Below, in pieces: positions 51,402-61,900 of a stretch of DNA of 64,000 nt. The stretch covers positions 89,742 to 153,741 of the forward strand of contig NZ_SIXF01000004.1 in the NCBI RefSeq assembly GCF_004310665.1, given 5' to 3'. Made by a program: the position numbers and the translations under genes. Every line of letters begins with the position of its first letter. The first letter of the stretch is position 1. This DNA comes from Pedobacter kyonggii. GTDB lineage: Bacteria > Bacteroidota > Bacteroidia > Sphingobacteriales > Sphingobacteriaceae. The notes below the pieces were generated by a model that saw only the letters and a program-made list of their open reading frames with translations, had not been told where the DNA came from and searched no databases.

Positions 51402-52514
51402 CTATTTAGCACATCTAAATCCAGTATTTTCCAAGCCTGTATCGGGCGAAGACTTCATCCTTGATGTTGTTCGATAACCTTCACAATAAGATGCATGACA
51501 CATAAACGAACCACCTCTGGTTACTCTTTTACTCGTGTTTGGCTCTTCTGGATCGAAACTTTTATGAGGTCCTTTAGGTTTATTAGCAACCGTTCCCTGA
51601 AATTGGCTGTAATAATCCGGAGTGTACCAATCAGCTACCCATTCCCAAACGTTACCAGCCATGTCATACAATCCAAAAGCATTTGGCTTAAAATTCGCAG
51701 TAGGAGCGAGGCCTTTGAAACCATCCCATGCGGTATCATTGTTTGGAAAATTTCCTTGCCAGGTATTGGCTTTTGGCTTACCCGCTTCAACATCTTCATC
51801 GCCCCAAGCATATTTTTTATCCTTCCCGGCTTTAGCTGCATATTCCCATTCAGCTTCTGTTGGTAAGCGTTTTCCCGCCCATTTGGCATAGGCTGCTGCA
51901 TCTTCCCAAGAAACGTGAACCACAGGGTAGTTTTCCTTTCCTTGTAAATTACTACCCGGTCCTTGCGGATGCTTCCAGTTGGCTCCCGGAGTCCAGCTCC
52001 ACCATGCAGTGTAATTATCCAACCTAACGGGTTGGCTGGGTGGGGTAAATGTTAACGAAGCTGCAACAAGCAGGTAATCATCTGGTTTTCGTGTTCCTTT
52101 TGGTAGTTGTTTTTTCAATTCTTCCCAATCAGGTTTCCTTTCGGCCATAGTTTTGTAACCAGTTACCTTTACAAAGGCTGCAAACTGGGCATTGGTTACT
52201 TCTTTTTCGTCCATCCAAAATCCATCCAATTTCACTTTATGAGCCGGATATTCATCATTCCTTCCCCCTGCAGATTTTGAACCCATTGTAAAGGTTCCGC
52301 CTTCAATCCATCTCATGCCTGCTTTGCTGGTATTTTTAGAAGAAAATATCGTATCACTAGATCCAGCGGTTTTTACACCATACCGACTTGGTAAATTGCT
52401 GTGACACGATGTTATATCGGTAACATGTTTTTCTGGCGTTTTGGATTTTGGCTTGCATGAATAACAGCCAAGCCAAATAATAAAACTGATTAAAATTAAA
52501 ATCTTCTTATTCAT
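51402..52514 (-). CDS. Formylglycine-generating enzyme (sulfatase-maturating), lipoprotein
   Basis: The 370-residue protein has a SUMF1/FGE domain from about residue 65. An FGE oxidises the active-site cysteine of type I sulfatases to formylglycine with O2 and copper. Both catalytic cysteines are present with the human FGE spacing (C339 and C344 in S-F-M-C-H-A-S-Y-C), and the family end G-F-R-C-A-K follows; many FGE-like proteins lack them. An N-terminal hydrophobic segment followed by G-C-Y-S-C-K-P-K (C17 or C20) suggests export as a lipoprotein. It lies 19 bases downstream of the sulfatase gene on the same strand, so the pair is an operon. Confidence 0.88.
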   Translation of the reverse strand: MNKKILILISFIIWLGCYSCKPKSKTPEKHVTDITSCHSNLPSRYGVKTAGSSDTIFSSKNTSKAGMRWIEGGTFTMGSKSAGGRNDEYPAHKVKLDGFWMDEKEVTNAQFAAFVKVTGYKTMAERKPDWEELKKQLPKGTRKPDDYLLVAASLTFTPPSQPVRLDNYTAWWSWTPGANWKHPQGPGSNLQGKENYPVVHVSWEDAAAYAKWAGKRLPTEAEWEYAAKAGKDKKYAWGDEDVEAGKPKANTWQGNFPNNDTAWDGFKGLAPTANFKPNAFGLYDMAGNVWEWVADWYTPDYYSQFQGTVANKPKGPHKSFDPEEPNTSKRVTRGGSFMCHASYCEGYRTTSRMKSSPDTGLENTGFRCAK

Positions 52515-52533
52515 TTATATTTTTCAGGAGTTA

Positions 52534-54207
52534 TTAATTATTTTTTTTTTGCCTTGCAGCCATTATACCTCTAATTTTATCAAAAGATTCTACTCCAGCT
52601 CTCAAGGCCCATTTCTCGTAGGCAGCAGACATAGCTACCACTTTATCTGGTATAGTACTTGCAAGATCATTTGTTTCTGATCTGTCTTTCAGTAAATCGT
52701 AAAGTTGCCATTTTTTTGGTTTTCCTGCTTCATATTCGCAAACGAGTTTAAAATTGCCATGCCTTACAGCTGCATTGCCTTCGTGTTCCCAAAAAATAGG
52801 CTCTTCATGAACCGATTTTTCATTCCCTTGGATAATTGGCATCAGGCTTTTTCCTTCCATGGGTAAAATTGAATTCCCCTTAAACTGAGTTGGATATTTT
52901 GCGCCGGAAATGTCTACAATCGTTGTCATAATATCTGGAAGAAAACCATATTGATCAGTAAATTTTCCTTTTGTTGCACTAGAGATGCCTTTTGGATAAT
53001 GTACGATTAGAGGGGTACTAATTCCACCCTCATTTACCCAATGCTTATATTTTTTAAATGGTGTATTGGAAACATTCGCCCACGATTGCCCGTAACTGAG
53101 TAAATAGCCACGTTTGGATCCCAGATTTTCTTTCAGGCCACCACCTAATTGCCCCCCTTCGGCACAGGCTCCATTATCCGCCAAGAAAAGGATTAAAGTA
53201 TTGTCCAGTTCTCCAGCCTTCTCTAACATTTTAATTATTCGCCCAATATTTTGATCCATCCTGTCAATTTGAGCAGCGTAGATCGACATCCTGAAATCCA
53301 TTTCATCTTTTTTCTCTGGCGTTAGTTTATCCCAGTCTACACCGTCTTCATCCGTTAAATTTGCCACTGGAAGAATCACGCCCATCCTTTTCATTCTGTT
53401 GTAGCGCTCTTGTCTCAACTTTTTCCATCCTATTTTATATTTACCCCTATATCGGTCAATATCCTTTTTAAAGGCTTGCAAAGGCCAATGCGGACTAGTG
53501 TACGCGAGGTACATAAAAAATGGAGCATTTGGTTTTCGACTGCTCTGCTCCATAAAACTAATGGCATTATCGGTAATGGCATCGGTAAGGTAAAAGTTAT
53601 CTCCATCTGGTTTTACTTGCTCATTCATAAATGTTAGTCCTCTTGATCCGGTGGGTTCAAAGTAATTCGTTGCGCCTGCAAGAATGCCGTAATATCTATC
53701 AAAGCCCCTTTGCAATGGCCACCTTTGGGATCCACTATATCCAAGATGCCACTTTCCAGACATAAACGTTTGGTAGCCTGTATTTTTCAAAACTTCGGCA
53801 ATGGTTATACATTTGTTATTCAAAGCACCTTGGTAACCTGGTAAATTCATTTGGTAGGCGGTGCTGTCTTCGGGGTCATTTGTCATGTGGCCAATACCTG
53901 CCTGGTGAGGATAAAGGCCTGTCATTAGTGAGGCTCTTGTTGGGCAACACCTTGCCCCGTTATAGAATTGCCTAAAGCGTAATCCATTTGATGCCAGGCG
54001 ATCCAGGTTTGGTGTAGACACCTCACCACCATAGCAGCCTATATCCGAATAACCCATATCATCGGCAAGGATAACCAGGATGTTTGGTGCCTTATCTATT
54101 TTTAATCTTTTTTTAAAAGAATTGGAAGTTGTAAAAGATGCCCCGGTAATAAATAAAGTTACCACAGTGGCAAAAGCAATTGATAATTTTGTAATGTACC
54201 TCATCAT
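52534..54207 (-). CDS. Type I arylsulfatase (Cys-type)
   Basis: The 557-residue protein has an N-terminal signal segment (about 1-25). The sulfatase fold carries metal ligands D49 and D50 (L-A-D-D-M-G-Y), the Cys-type maturation motif C-C-P-T-R at 87-91 (C87 the predicted formylglycine), K152 and H154 (G-K-W-H-L-G), H240 (T-S-P-H-W) and D344/N345 (A-D-N-G-A). Periplasmic location is expected. It is most like family S1_4/arylsulfatase A-type Bacteroidota enzymes, but the substrate is not deducible. The first gene of the operon with FGE, it faces the split sensor system. Confidence 0.93.
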   Translation of the reverse strand: MMRYITKLSIAFATVVTLFITGASFTTSNSFKKRLKIDKAPNILVILADDMGYSDIGCYGGEVSTPNLDRLASNGLRFRQFYNGARCCPTRASLMTGLYPHQAGIGHMTNDPEDSTAYQMNLPGYQGALNNKCITIAEVLKNTGYQTFMSGKWHLGYSGSQRWPLQRGFDRYYGILAGATNYFEPTGSRGLTFMNEQVKPDGDNFYLTDAITDNAISFMEQSSRKPNAPFFMYLAYTSPHWPLQAFKKDIDRYRGKYKIGWKKLRQERYNRMKRMGVILPVANLTDEDGVDWDKLTPEKKDEMDFRMSIYAAQIDRMDQNIGRIIKMLEKAGELDNTLILFLADNGACAEGGQLGGGLKENLGSKRGYLLSYGQSWANVSNTPFKKYKHWVNEGGISTPLIVHYPKGISSATKGKFTDQYGFLPDIMTTIVDISGAKYPTQFKGNSILPMEGKSLMPIIQGNEKSVHEEPIFWEHEGNAAVRHGNFKLVCEYEAGKPKKWQLYDLLKDRSETNDLASTIPDKVVAMSAAYEKWALRAGVESFDKIRGIMAARQKKNN

Positions 54208-54800
54208 TATTAAACGTTTAAAATTAATTTGCTAAGCTGGGAGCGTTTTAAAGAGATTAATTTTTTTTCTAGTACTTTTATAAAGTGTGTCTAGCGTTTT
54301 ACTCATGTGAAATTGATATCTTAAATATGTATTTTGATCTCGTCCCTTTCGGAAAAAGTATTATTGATTGGGTTGAATAATGATTGATTGTAAAATGTGT
54401 CGTTAATGAATGCTGCAAATTCTTGAATTATGATGAATTGTTTGAATTCGTAAGAAACGGAATGCGTTTGATCATGAAATTATATTTGGTTTTGCTTGAA
54501 ACCTGAAGCTCCGTTACAAATTAAGCCAAACGGTCTGAACGTTTTTGATCAATATTTGGCCTATTTGTCTCATTTATAGGAATGGAAGAAAGTCTTTGTT
54601 CAGAAAATAATTTACTATTACTATCATTGTATGGCAGGCTTTAATCTATGGACCAATTAAAAAGATCAATGCCCATTACAAACGTGTTGATTTAAGTTGA
54701 ATAGCTACCTCCATTAAAAAAACAGGATTTTTTTAATTTACATCAGTGCATATCAGGCTTGTTAACCAAATATTATGATCAACTTATTGGTATTAAATAA
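54208..54800. other. Divergent intergenic region of the sulfatase locus
   Basis: 593 bases with no ORF. A 12-base perfect palindrome TTAAACGTTTAA (54210-54221) lies directly upstream of the sulfatase start. AACGGTCTGAACGTTT is at about 54528-54543. These could be regulator sites. Confidence 0.5.
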
Positions 54801-57800
54801 ATGGTAGATAATATGTTTAAACGATTTTATTTTATTACCGTTTTGTTGCTAAGTACCCTCGTTTCTCAAGCGCAATCGTATTATTTTCAGAACTACCAGG
54901 TGGATGATGGCCTGTTGCACAACACGGTAACGGCGATTATGCAAGACCATAAAGACTTCATTTGGATTGGTACGAAAGGAGGTCTTAACCGCTTTGATGG
55001 ATATTATTTCAAAGATTTCTCTTTTGCGGAAAGGCGCTCGGGAGAAAACTCAATCACCACACTAAAAGAGGATCAATCTGGTAAGCTGTGGATTGGTACG
55101 CTAAACGGGTTATTCTTTCTTGATTTACCCTCAGAGCAGATCAAGCGGGCACAATTACCTTTTGGCCATGTTGGAAGCATCACACACGATGATAAGAACA
55201 ACCTTTGGCTGGCCGCAAACGGAAGAATTTATACTTATCGGCCATCGAGCGGAAAGTATTTTAATACGAATATTGGGGCTACAGTTACTGAGGTCGATAA
55301 AAATGGCATGTTGTGGATCGGAACCGCAAGAGGAGTTGTTAAAACACTTCAGATTGGCGATAAGAATTTCAATTTAAGTGCTGTAAAAACTGAATTTAAG
55401 ACGAATGTAGCCTGGCCCATTACCAGGATTTTACCCATGAATGGATACGTACTGATTGCAACAACCCATGGTTTGTATAAATATGATTTGAAAAATGGCG
55501 TTACTAAAGCACTACTTACAAAAAATGTCGATGGAACGATTGTTTTCGTGAGGGACATGAAAGTCTTATCAAACGGTGATTGTTGGTTGGCAACAGAGCG
55601 GGGCATTTATATCTATGATCTCAGCAAGGATACCTATAAAAGTATCGAGAAAAAAAACGGTGATTATTATTCTCTGAGCGATAACGCCGTCTATTGTTTA
55701 ATTCAGGATAAAAGGGGAGGAATCTGGGCCGGTACCTTTTTTGGCGGGATCAATCATTTATCGACAGAAAATAATGCTTTTGAAAAATATTTTCCAATTA
55801 ACGCCGTAAATTCAATTTCGGGAAATGCGGTAAGGGAAATTTGCGGTGATCAGGATCAGAACATATGGATCGGAACTGAAGACGCGGGGATCAATAGGTT
55901 TGATCCTGTAACTAAATCATTTAGTCAATTCTCCAATGGAAAAATTCCCTCAGATCTTTCGTACCCCAACATTCACGGTTTGTTAGTTAATGATAACCGG
56001 GTATTCGCGGGGCCATTTTTACAGGGGCTGGAGATTCTGGACAAGCGGACGGGCAAACTGCTCAAACGCTTTCAGGATCTCAGGCACCCATCAGGGCCGG
56101 CAAAAGCATTCGTCATGTCTATCGCTAAGACAAAAACAGATGAGATCCTCATCGGTACAACGGGGGCGGGTTTATATTCCTATTCTCCACAGCAAAAAAA
56201 ACTTATTTCCATACCTCAAATTCCTCAAAATTCATACGTTTTCGCAATAGGAGAAGATCACCTCGGGACAATATATACTGGAAGCCTGGCCAATGGAACC
56301 TTTTTTTATAACCCTAAAACAGGGACTTATGGAAATATCAGGTTTAAGGATAGCCGCAACCTGCAGTCGACAGAGAATCTTATTCAAGGTATCTATGAGG
56401 ATAGCCAACAGCATATTTGGTTTTGTACAGAAGGTGGGGGGCTGATCAAGATGGCAAAGGACCGCAAGACATTTAAAAGGTATGGTACCAAAAATGGTTT
56501 TCCAACCAATAACCTTTTTCGGATATTGGAAGATGACCATCAGAATCTTTGGATCAGTAGTTTAAAAGGGCTAATCTGTTTCAATATTAAAACAGAAAAA
56601 TTTAAGGTTTACTCTAAGTCTAACGGACTGTTAACAGATCAGTTTAATTACAATTCCGCTTATAAAGACCCGAATGGCAAAATGTACTTTGGATCTGTTA
56701 AGGGATTGATTGCCTTTCATCCGGATTCGTTGCGGAAACAGACACCAATACCACCCATCTACATTACCTCGCTACATATTAGCAGCAACAGCGCTCAGGA
56801 AAACGCAAACGAAATCAAGAAAAACGTACTTTCAGTTGACTCCATTGAGCTGGAGTATGATCAGTCTACTTTCGATATAGAGTTTGCAGCTCTTGATTAT
56901 GCTGCACCAGACCTGATCCGCTATCAGTACCGGCTTTTAGGACTGACCGATCGCTGGACGCAGATCAACAGCAATAGAAAGGCCTATTTTACCAATCTCG
57001 TTCCTGGCGAATATCGATTTGCAATTAAGGCCAGAAGTAATATCGGCTTGTGGCAAACCCCTGAAAGGGTACTTTTTATTAAAATTTCGCCGCCCTTTTG
57101 GAAATCTACTGCTGCCTATGTCATTTACAGCGTATTATTGGTTTCATCCATTTTTCTAGTGATCTATTTTTACCACAGGTCTATCGAGGTCAAAAACCAG
57201 CGCAAGCACCAGCTTTTTGCGTTAAAGAAGGAAAAAGAGATCTATCATTCCAAAATTGAGTTTTTTACCAATATAGCTCATGAGATACAAACCCCGCTAA
57301 CCCTGGTTAAAGGTCCAATTGATTGGGCTTTGAACAAGATTGATGATGTTTCTATTGTGGAAAGAAATCTCCAGCTTGTTAAAAAGAACATTCACAGACT
57401 CATCATGCTCACTACGCAAATGCTTGATTTCAGAAAAACCGAGGAATATCATTTTGCATTGAATTTCGAGCGGGTACCCCTCAACAAACTCATTGTAGAT
57501 CAAATTGATATTTTCTCGCTTGAGCTCGCAGCGCGAAAGCTGCAATTGGATTTAGTACTACCCAAAAGAAACTTAAATGCTTATGTAGATCAGGAGGCCT
57601 GCACAAAAATAATCAGTAATCTGCTTTCCAACGCGATCAAGTATTCTGAAAAAAACATTAAAATGAGTTTGAGGCTCTGCAGTCAGGCCGGTAAGCAGCG
57701 TTTCGCGATAAGGGTTGAAAATGATGGGCATCTAATTGAGCCTGAATACCGGCAAAAGATATTCGAACCGTTTTACCGAATCGATCATCAAAAAAATATC

Positions 57801-57944
57801 CCTGGATCTGGCATTGGCCTTGCGCTGGCCAAACATTTGGCAGAACTGCATGATGGAAAATTATTATTGATCCAACATGATGAAATGAATATATTTGAAT
57901 TAATCTTACCCGTAAATCAAAAGGTAAAACTTGATATTAGCTAA
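54801..57944 (+). CDS. Hybrid-type two-component sensor histidine kinase (separate from its regulator)
   Basis: The 1047-residue protein has a signal peptide (1-26, or from Met5), a long periplasmic part of Reg_prop beta-propeller repeats (repeated I-W-I-G-T and L-W-I-G-T motifs up to about 690), a Y_Y_Y domain (about 695-765) and one membrane helix (about 771-791). A HisKA region follows with H827 in A-H-E-I-Q-T-P-L, and the HATPase has N-box N-L-L-S-N-A-I-K-Y-S and G-S-G-I-G-L-A-L-A-K. It ends there without the receiver and AraC domains of classical SusR-like hybrid proteins; these are in the next gene. It probably senses a glycan for the SusC/SusD locus. Confidence 0.93.
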   Translation: MVDNMFKRFYFITVLLLSTLVSQAQSYYFQNYQVDDGLLHNTVTAIMQDHKDFIWIGTKGGLNRFDGYYFKDFSFAERRSGENSITTLKEDQSGKLWIGTLNGLFFLDLPSEQIKRAQLPFGHVGSITHDDKNNLWLAANGRIYTYRPSSGKYFNTNIGATVTEVDKNGMLWIGTARGVVKTLQIGDKNFNLSAVKTEFKTNVAWPITRILPMNGYVLIATTHGLYKYDLKNGVTKALLTKNVDGTIVFVRDMKVLSNGDCWLATERGIYIYDLSKDTYKSIEKKNGDYYSLSDNAVYCLIQDKRGGIWAGTFFGGINHLSTENNAFEKYFPINAVNSISGNAVREICGDQDQNIWIGTEDAGINRFDPVTKSFSQFSNGKIPSDLSYPNIHGLLVNDNRVFAGPFLQGLEILDKRTGKLLKRFQDLRHPSGPAKAFVMSIAKTKTDEILIGTTGAGLYSYSPQQKKLISIPQIPQNSYVFAIGEDHLGTIYTGSLANGTFFYNPKTGTYGNIRFKDSRNLQSTENLIQGIYEDSQQHIWFCTEGGGLIKMAKDRKTFKRYGTKNGFPTNNLFRILEDDHQNLWISSLKGLICFNIKTEKFKVYSKSNGLLTDQFNYNSAYKDPNGKMYFGSVKGLIAFHPDSLRKQTPIPPIYITSLHISSNSAQENANEIKKNVLSVDSIELEYDQSTFDIEFAALDYAAPDLIRYQYRLLGLTDRWTQINSNRKAYFTNLVPGEYRFAIKARSNIGLWQTPERVLFIKISPPFWKSTAAYVIYSVLLVSSIFLVIYFYHRSIEVKNQRKHQLFALKKEKEIYHSKIEFFTNIAHEIQTPLTLVKGPIDWALNKIDDVSIVERNLQLVKKNIHRLIMLTTQMLDFRKTEEYHFALNFERVPLNKLIVDQIDIFSLELAARKLQLDLVLPKRNLNAYVDQEACTKIISNLLSNAIKYSEKNIKMSLRLCSQAGKQRFAIRVENDGHLIEPEYRQKIFEPFYRIDHQKNIPGSGIGLALAKHLAELHDGKLLLIQHDEMNIFELILPVNQKVKLDIS

Positions 57945-57957
57945 CCAATTTAAGAAA

Positions 57958-58737
57958 ATGCCGCATACTATACTGCTTATTGATGATGAAAAAGATCTTT
58001 TACAGTTCATGTCTGAAGTACTTGGTGAGCATTATACGGTAATTACGGCTGAAGATGGTTTTAAAGCACTGGAGGTACTGCGACAGCACGCTATTCATTT
58101 GATTATCAGTGATGTGATGATGGTGGGCCTTGATGGTTTTGAATTGTGTGAGAAAATTAAGTCAAACCCCGAATACGCCCATATTCCCATCATTTTGCTT
58201 ACTGCAAAAAATACTTTTACAGCAAAGATTGAGGGTTTAAGGCATGGTGCAGATGCCTACATCGAAAAACCATTTTCTTATGATTTGGTATTGGTGCAGG
58301 TAGATAATCTGCTCAAAAACAGATCAAATGTTAGAAATCACGTTCTTCAGGATCCTTTTAGCCACCTTCATTTCGAGGAGCGATCACAATCAGACAATGA
58401 TTTTCTAAAAAAATTAGATCAATATATTCTTAAGAATTTAAGCAATAGCGATTTTGATATCGATGATTTGGCAATGCATATGCACATGAGTCGCCCTACG
58501 CTCTACAGGCGAATTAAGCAGCTGCTGGATGTTCCGGTGAAGGATTTGGTTACTCAGGCCAGGTTAAACAGAGCAGTGCAATTAATGGCTGAAAACAACC
58601 ATAAAATTTTTGAAATTGCTCAGATTGTCGGCTATAAATCACAGACTGTTTTTGGCAGAAGCTTCCAGCGCTATTTTAAACAATCGCCTATAGATTATAT
58701 TACTGCCTTACGCGATAAATTTAAAGCCAATAATTAA
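57958..58737 (+). CDS. Response regulator with receiver and AraC-type DNA-binding domain
   Basis: The start is taken at ATG 57958 (M-P-H-T-I-L-L-I-D-D-E), 13 bases after the kinase stop, giving 259 residues. Receiver domain: D9/D10/E11, phosphoacceptor D52 (I-I-S-D-V-M-M), T-A-K and E-K-P-F. The C-terminal AraC HTH pair (about 155-255) has M-S-R-P-T-L-Y-R-R-I-K and V-G-Y-K-S-Q-T-V-F-G-R-S-F-Q-R-Y-F. The domain content equals the C-terminal half of hybrid two-component proteins. It very likely receives phosphate from the kinase just upstream and binds between this gene and susC. Confidence 0.93.
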   Translation: MPHTILLIDDEKDLLQFMSEVLGEHYTVITAEDGFKALEVLRQHAIHLIISDVMMVGLDGFELCEKIKSNPEYAHIPIILLTAKNTFTAKIEGLRHGADAYIEKPFSYDLVLVQVDNLLKNRSNVRNHVLQDPFSHLHFEERSQSDNDFLKKLDQYILKNLSNSDFDIDDLAMHMHMSRPTLYRRIKQLLDVPVKDLVTQARLNRAVQLMAENNHKIFEIAQIVGYKSQTVFGRSFQRYFKQSPIDYITALRDKFKANN

Positions 58738-58776
58738 TAGGTTCCAAGCACCTAATCTGCTGATTTATTTTGAGAT

Positions 58777-58913
58777 AAATCATCTAAAGATTGAATAAAA
58801 TCGACTTTCCTTTAATACTAAATTCGTATCATCTGTTAGTGATATAGGGAATGATAAACTGTCATTTCTCTTAAACAAATCGATTTAGTAAAGTAGATGA
58901 TTAAAATCATCTA
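58777..58913 (+). promoter_or_regulatory. Candidate operator half-sites upstream of susC
   Basis: ATCATCT occurs in the same orientation at 58779-58785, 58828-58834 and 58906-58912. The last is part of a 20-base palindrome TAGATGATTA-AAATCATCTA (58894-58913), 26 bases before the susC ATG. An AraC-type regulator could bind here. No footprint evidence. Confidence 0.4.
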
Positions 58914-58938
58914 ATTAATAACCAAATATAACTCAACT

Positions 58939-61900
58939 ATGCTGAAATTATCTGCAGTTTTTTGGCTGCTCTGTGCTTGCGTTTTGCCGGCATACTCCAT
59001 TAAAAATTACGGGAGCCTAGACAAAAAATCACTTTTATGGCAACAAACAGAAGGAACCATCCGGGGTGCTGTTACAGATGAACAAGGAATTTCTATCCCT
59101 GCTGTTACCATTACAGTGAAAAACAAAAGTACAAAGGCTGTTACTGATGCCAATGGCCGGTACAGCATTTCCGCCAATGGTAACGATGTGCTGGTTTTTA
59201 ACTATGTGGGTTTTAATTCCCAAGAGGTTAGTATAAGCAATAGAGCTACGGTTAACGTTAAACTCATTACCTCGTCGGAGGCTTTAACAGAGGTGGTTGT
59301 GGTAGGTTATGGCGAACAGCGAAGAAGCAGTGTAACCGGATCCATAGCCAAGGTAAACTCAGCAGAGTTAACTGAAACGCCAGTACCCACGGTTTCTCAG
59401 GCCTTAATTGGTAAGGTGGCAGGGGTCACTTCCAGGGCCCCAGATGGTCGGCCTGGTGCAGAAGCAAGATTGCAGATTAGAAACCTTGGCGATCCGCTAT
59501 ATGTTATTGACGGCGTACCATCTGGAGCGCAACAGTTCAATAATTTAAATTCCGAAGATATTGAAAGCCTTTCCATCCTTAAAGATGCTGCTGCAGCCAT
59601 TTATGGTTTAAGGGCCTCAAACGGTGTTGTATTGGTATTAACGAAAAAAGGCGGCTTTAATAAGGAAAATAAAATTAATGTGAATGCCTATTATGGTTTG
59701 CAAAGTTTGTTCCGTTTTCCTAAAGCCGCCAGCGCAGGCGATTATGTAAGGGCACTTGCCGAGGCAGATATTAACCAAAACGGTACATCTGTTTGGACGC
59801 CGGAAGAAGTAAATAAATGGCAGCAGGGCGTTCCGGGTTATGAGGGATTTGATTGGTCTACCTATATAAAAGACTATGCTCCACAATCTTACATTAACCT
59901 TAATACTACCGGAGGTTCTCAGAAAACAAGCTATTACCTTTCGCTTTCCCGCATGGATCAAGATGCCGTATTTGAAGGGTATAACTTTAACCGGACCAAT
60001 TTACAAAGTAATATTGAAACAAGAATCGGACAACGGTTAAAAGCCGGAATAAAAATCAATGGAAAGATTGAGATCCGGGATTTACTTGGTCTGCCAGGGG
60101 AAGATGATTATTTTAACGCCTTGTTGGGGCAATTTAGAAATCTGCCCACTGAAGGGCCTTATGCCAATGGAAATCCGGCCTATCCGGCTACCAATAATAA
60201 TTTTGCAACCAATTATGCCACTTTTGAATATTCAGGTTACAATAAAACAGAAAGACGCACACTACAAACCACTTTCGATCTCGAATATAAATTTCCAATT
60301 AAGGGCTTAACGGCCAATGGGATGTATTCCTTTTTCTATAATAACTTATTGGGTAATACTTACGAAAAAACTTATAAAACTTATACCTATAATGCTGCAA
60401 CAGACGCCTACAATGTTACGGGTGGCCAGCAAAATCCTTACCGCTCCAGAGATAATGGTTATATCATTGATAATGTACTTCGCCTCCAACTAAACTATGC
60501 CGGTACTTTTGGCAAGCACAATGTGAGTGCCATCGCTGCCATGGAAACTCAGGAAAGAGTGGATAAGTTATTCTTTGTGCGATCTCAGCCAGTAAGTAAT
60601 GAAATTGATATCATCAACTTTTTTAATGAATTGCAGGCAGTGAGCGACCGCGTAACGGAAGAAGCTAGAGCTGGGTTTATTTTTCGTGCCAATTACGATT
60701 TTGATAGCAAATACTTGCTGGAAATTGGCGGGCGGTATGACGGATCATGGCGTTTTCCTGTAGGTCAACGATGGGGGTTATTCCCTTTTGTATCTGGTGG
60801 ATGGAGAATTTCGAAAGCAGGATTTATGCAGGGAGAAGGTATTCAAAAAGTAATTACAGATTTAAAACTAAGGGCATCATACGGGGAAACCGGTAGCGAA
60901 GATAACGGTGTTGGCGCATTTGCCTATCTTCCGGGATATAATTTTGGATCAGGGAACGCTTTTTTAGATGGCCAGTTGATCACAGGTATAGCCGCCAGAG
61001 GCCTTCCAGTTACCAGATTAACCTGGGTAAAAAGTGCCATTACCAACATCGCCCTCGATTTTAGTTTGTGGAAAGGTAAGCTAGGCGGCTCTGTAGAAGT
61101 TTTTAGAAGAGATTTGACCGGTATACCGGCACCACGCTACGATGTGCTTTTGCCTATTGAAGTCGGTTTTGCAGCACCGAGCGAAAATTTAAATGCCAAC
61201 AGGACTTTAGGAATTGAAATGGCCTTAAACCACTCGGGCAAAAGCGGTGAGCTGGGGTATAGCGTTGGGATAAATGCTACCCTGGCAAGGTTAAGGAATG
61301 TGTACACTTACAAACCTCGATTTGGAAATTCTATTGATCGATACCGAAATTCGATAGAAGATCGTTGGGCCCGCATCAATTGGGGATATGAGTTTATAGG
61401 GCAGTTCCAATCTCAAGAGCAGATTGCAAATTATCCGGTTGATATTGATGGCCAAAATAATACAACATTATTGCCAGGTGATTTTATTTATAAAGATCAG
61501 AACAATGATGGCGTGATTGATGGTCTGGATGAAAGACCGAATGGGTATAGCGAAAGTAACCTGCCTTACCTAAATTTTGGCTTAAACAGCTCTTTTGCTT
61601 ACAAAGGTTTTGATGTACAGCTCAACTTTGCCGGTGCCACCATGCAAAGCCGTGGCCGTGCTGCAGAATTGAAACTGCCTTTTCAAAATGATGCAAACTC
61701 GCCTGATTTTCTTTTAAATGATCGTTGGCACCGAGAAAATATATTTGATGTAAATAGTCCTTGGATTCCAGGAACTTATCCTGCATTAAAAAAATCCAAT
61801 AATGAAAGCAATCAACGTGCTTCTAGTTTCTGGTTTAGAAATACTTCCTATTTGAGGTTGAGAAATGTTCAGCTGGGCTATAATTTGCCGCAAAAATGGC

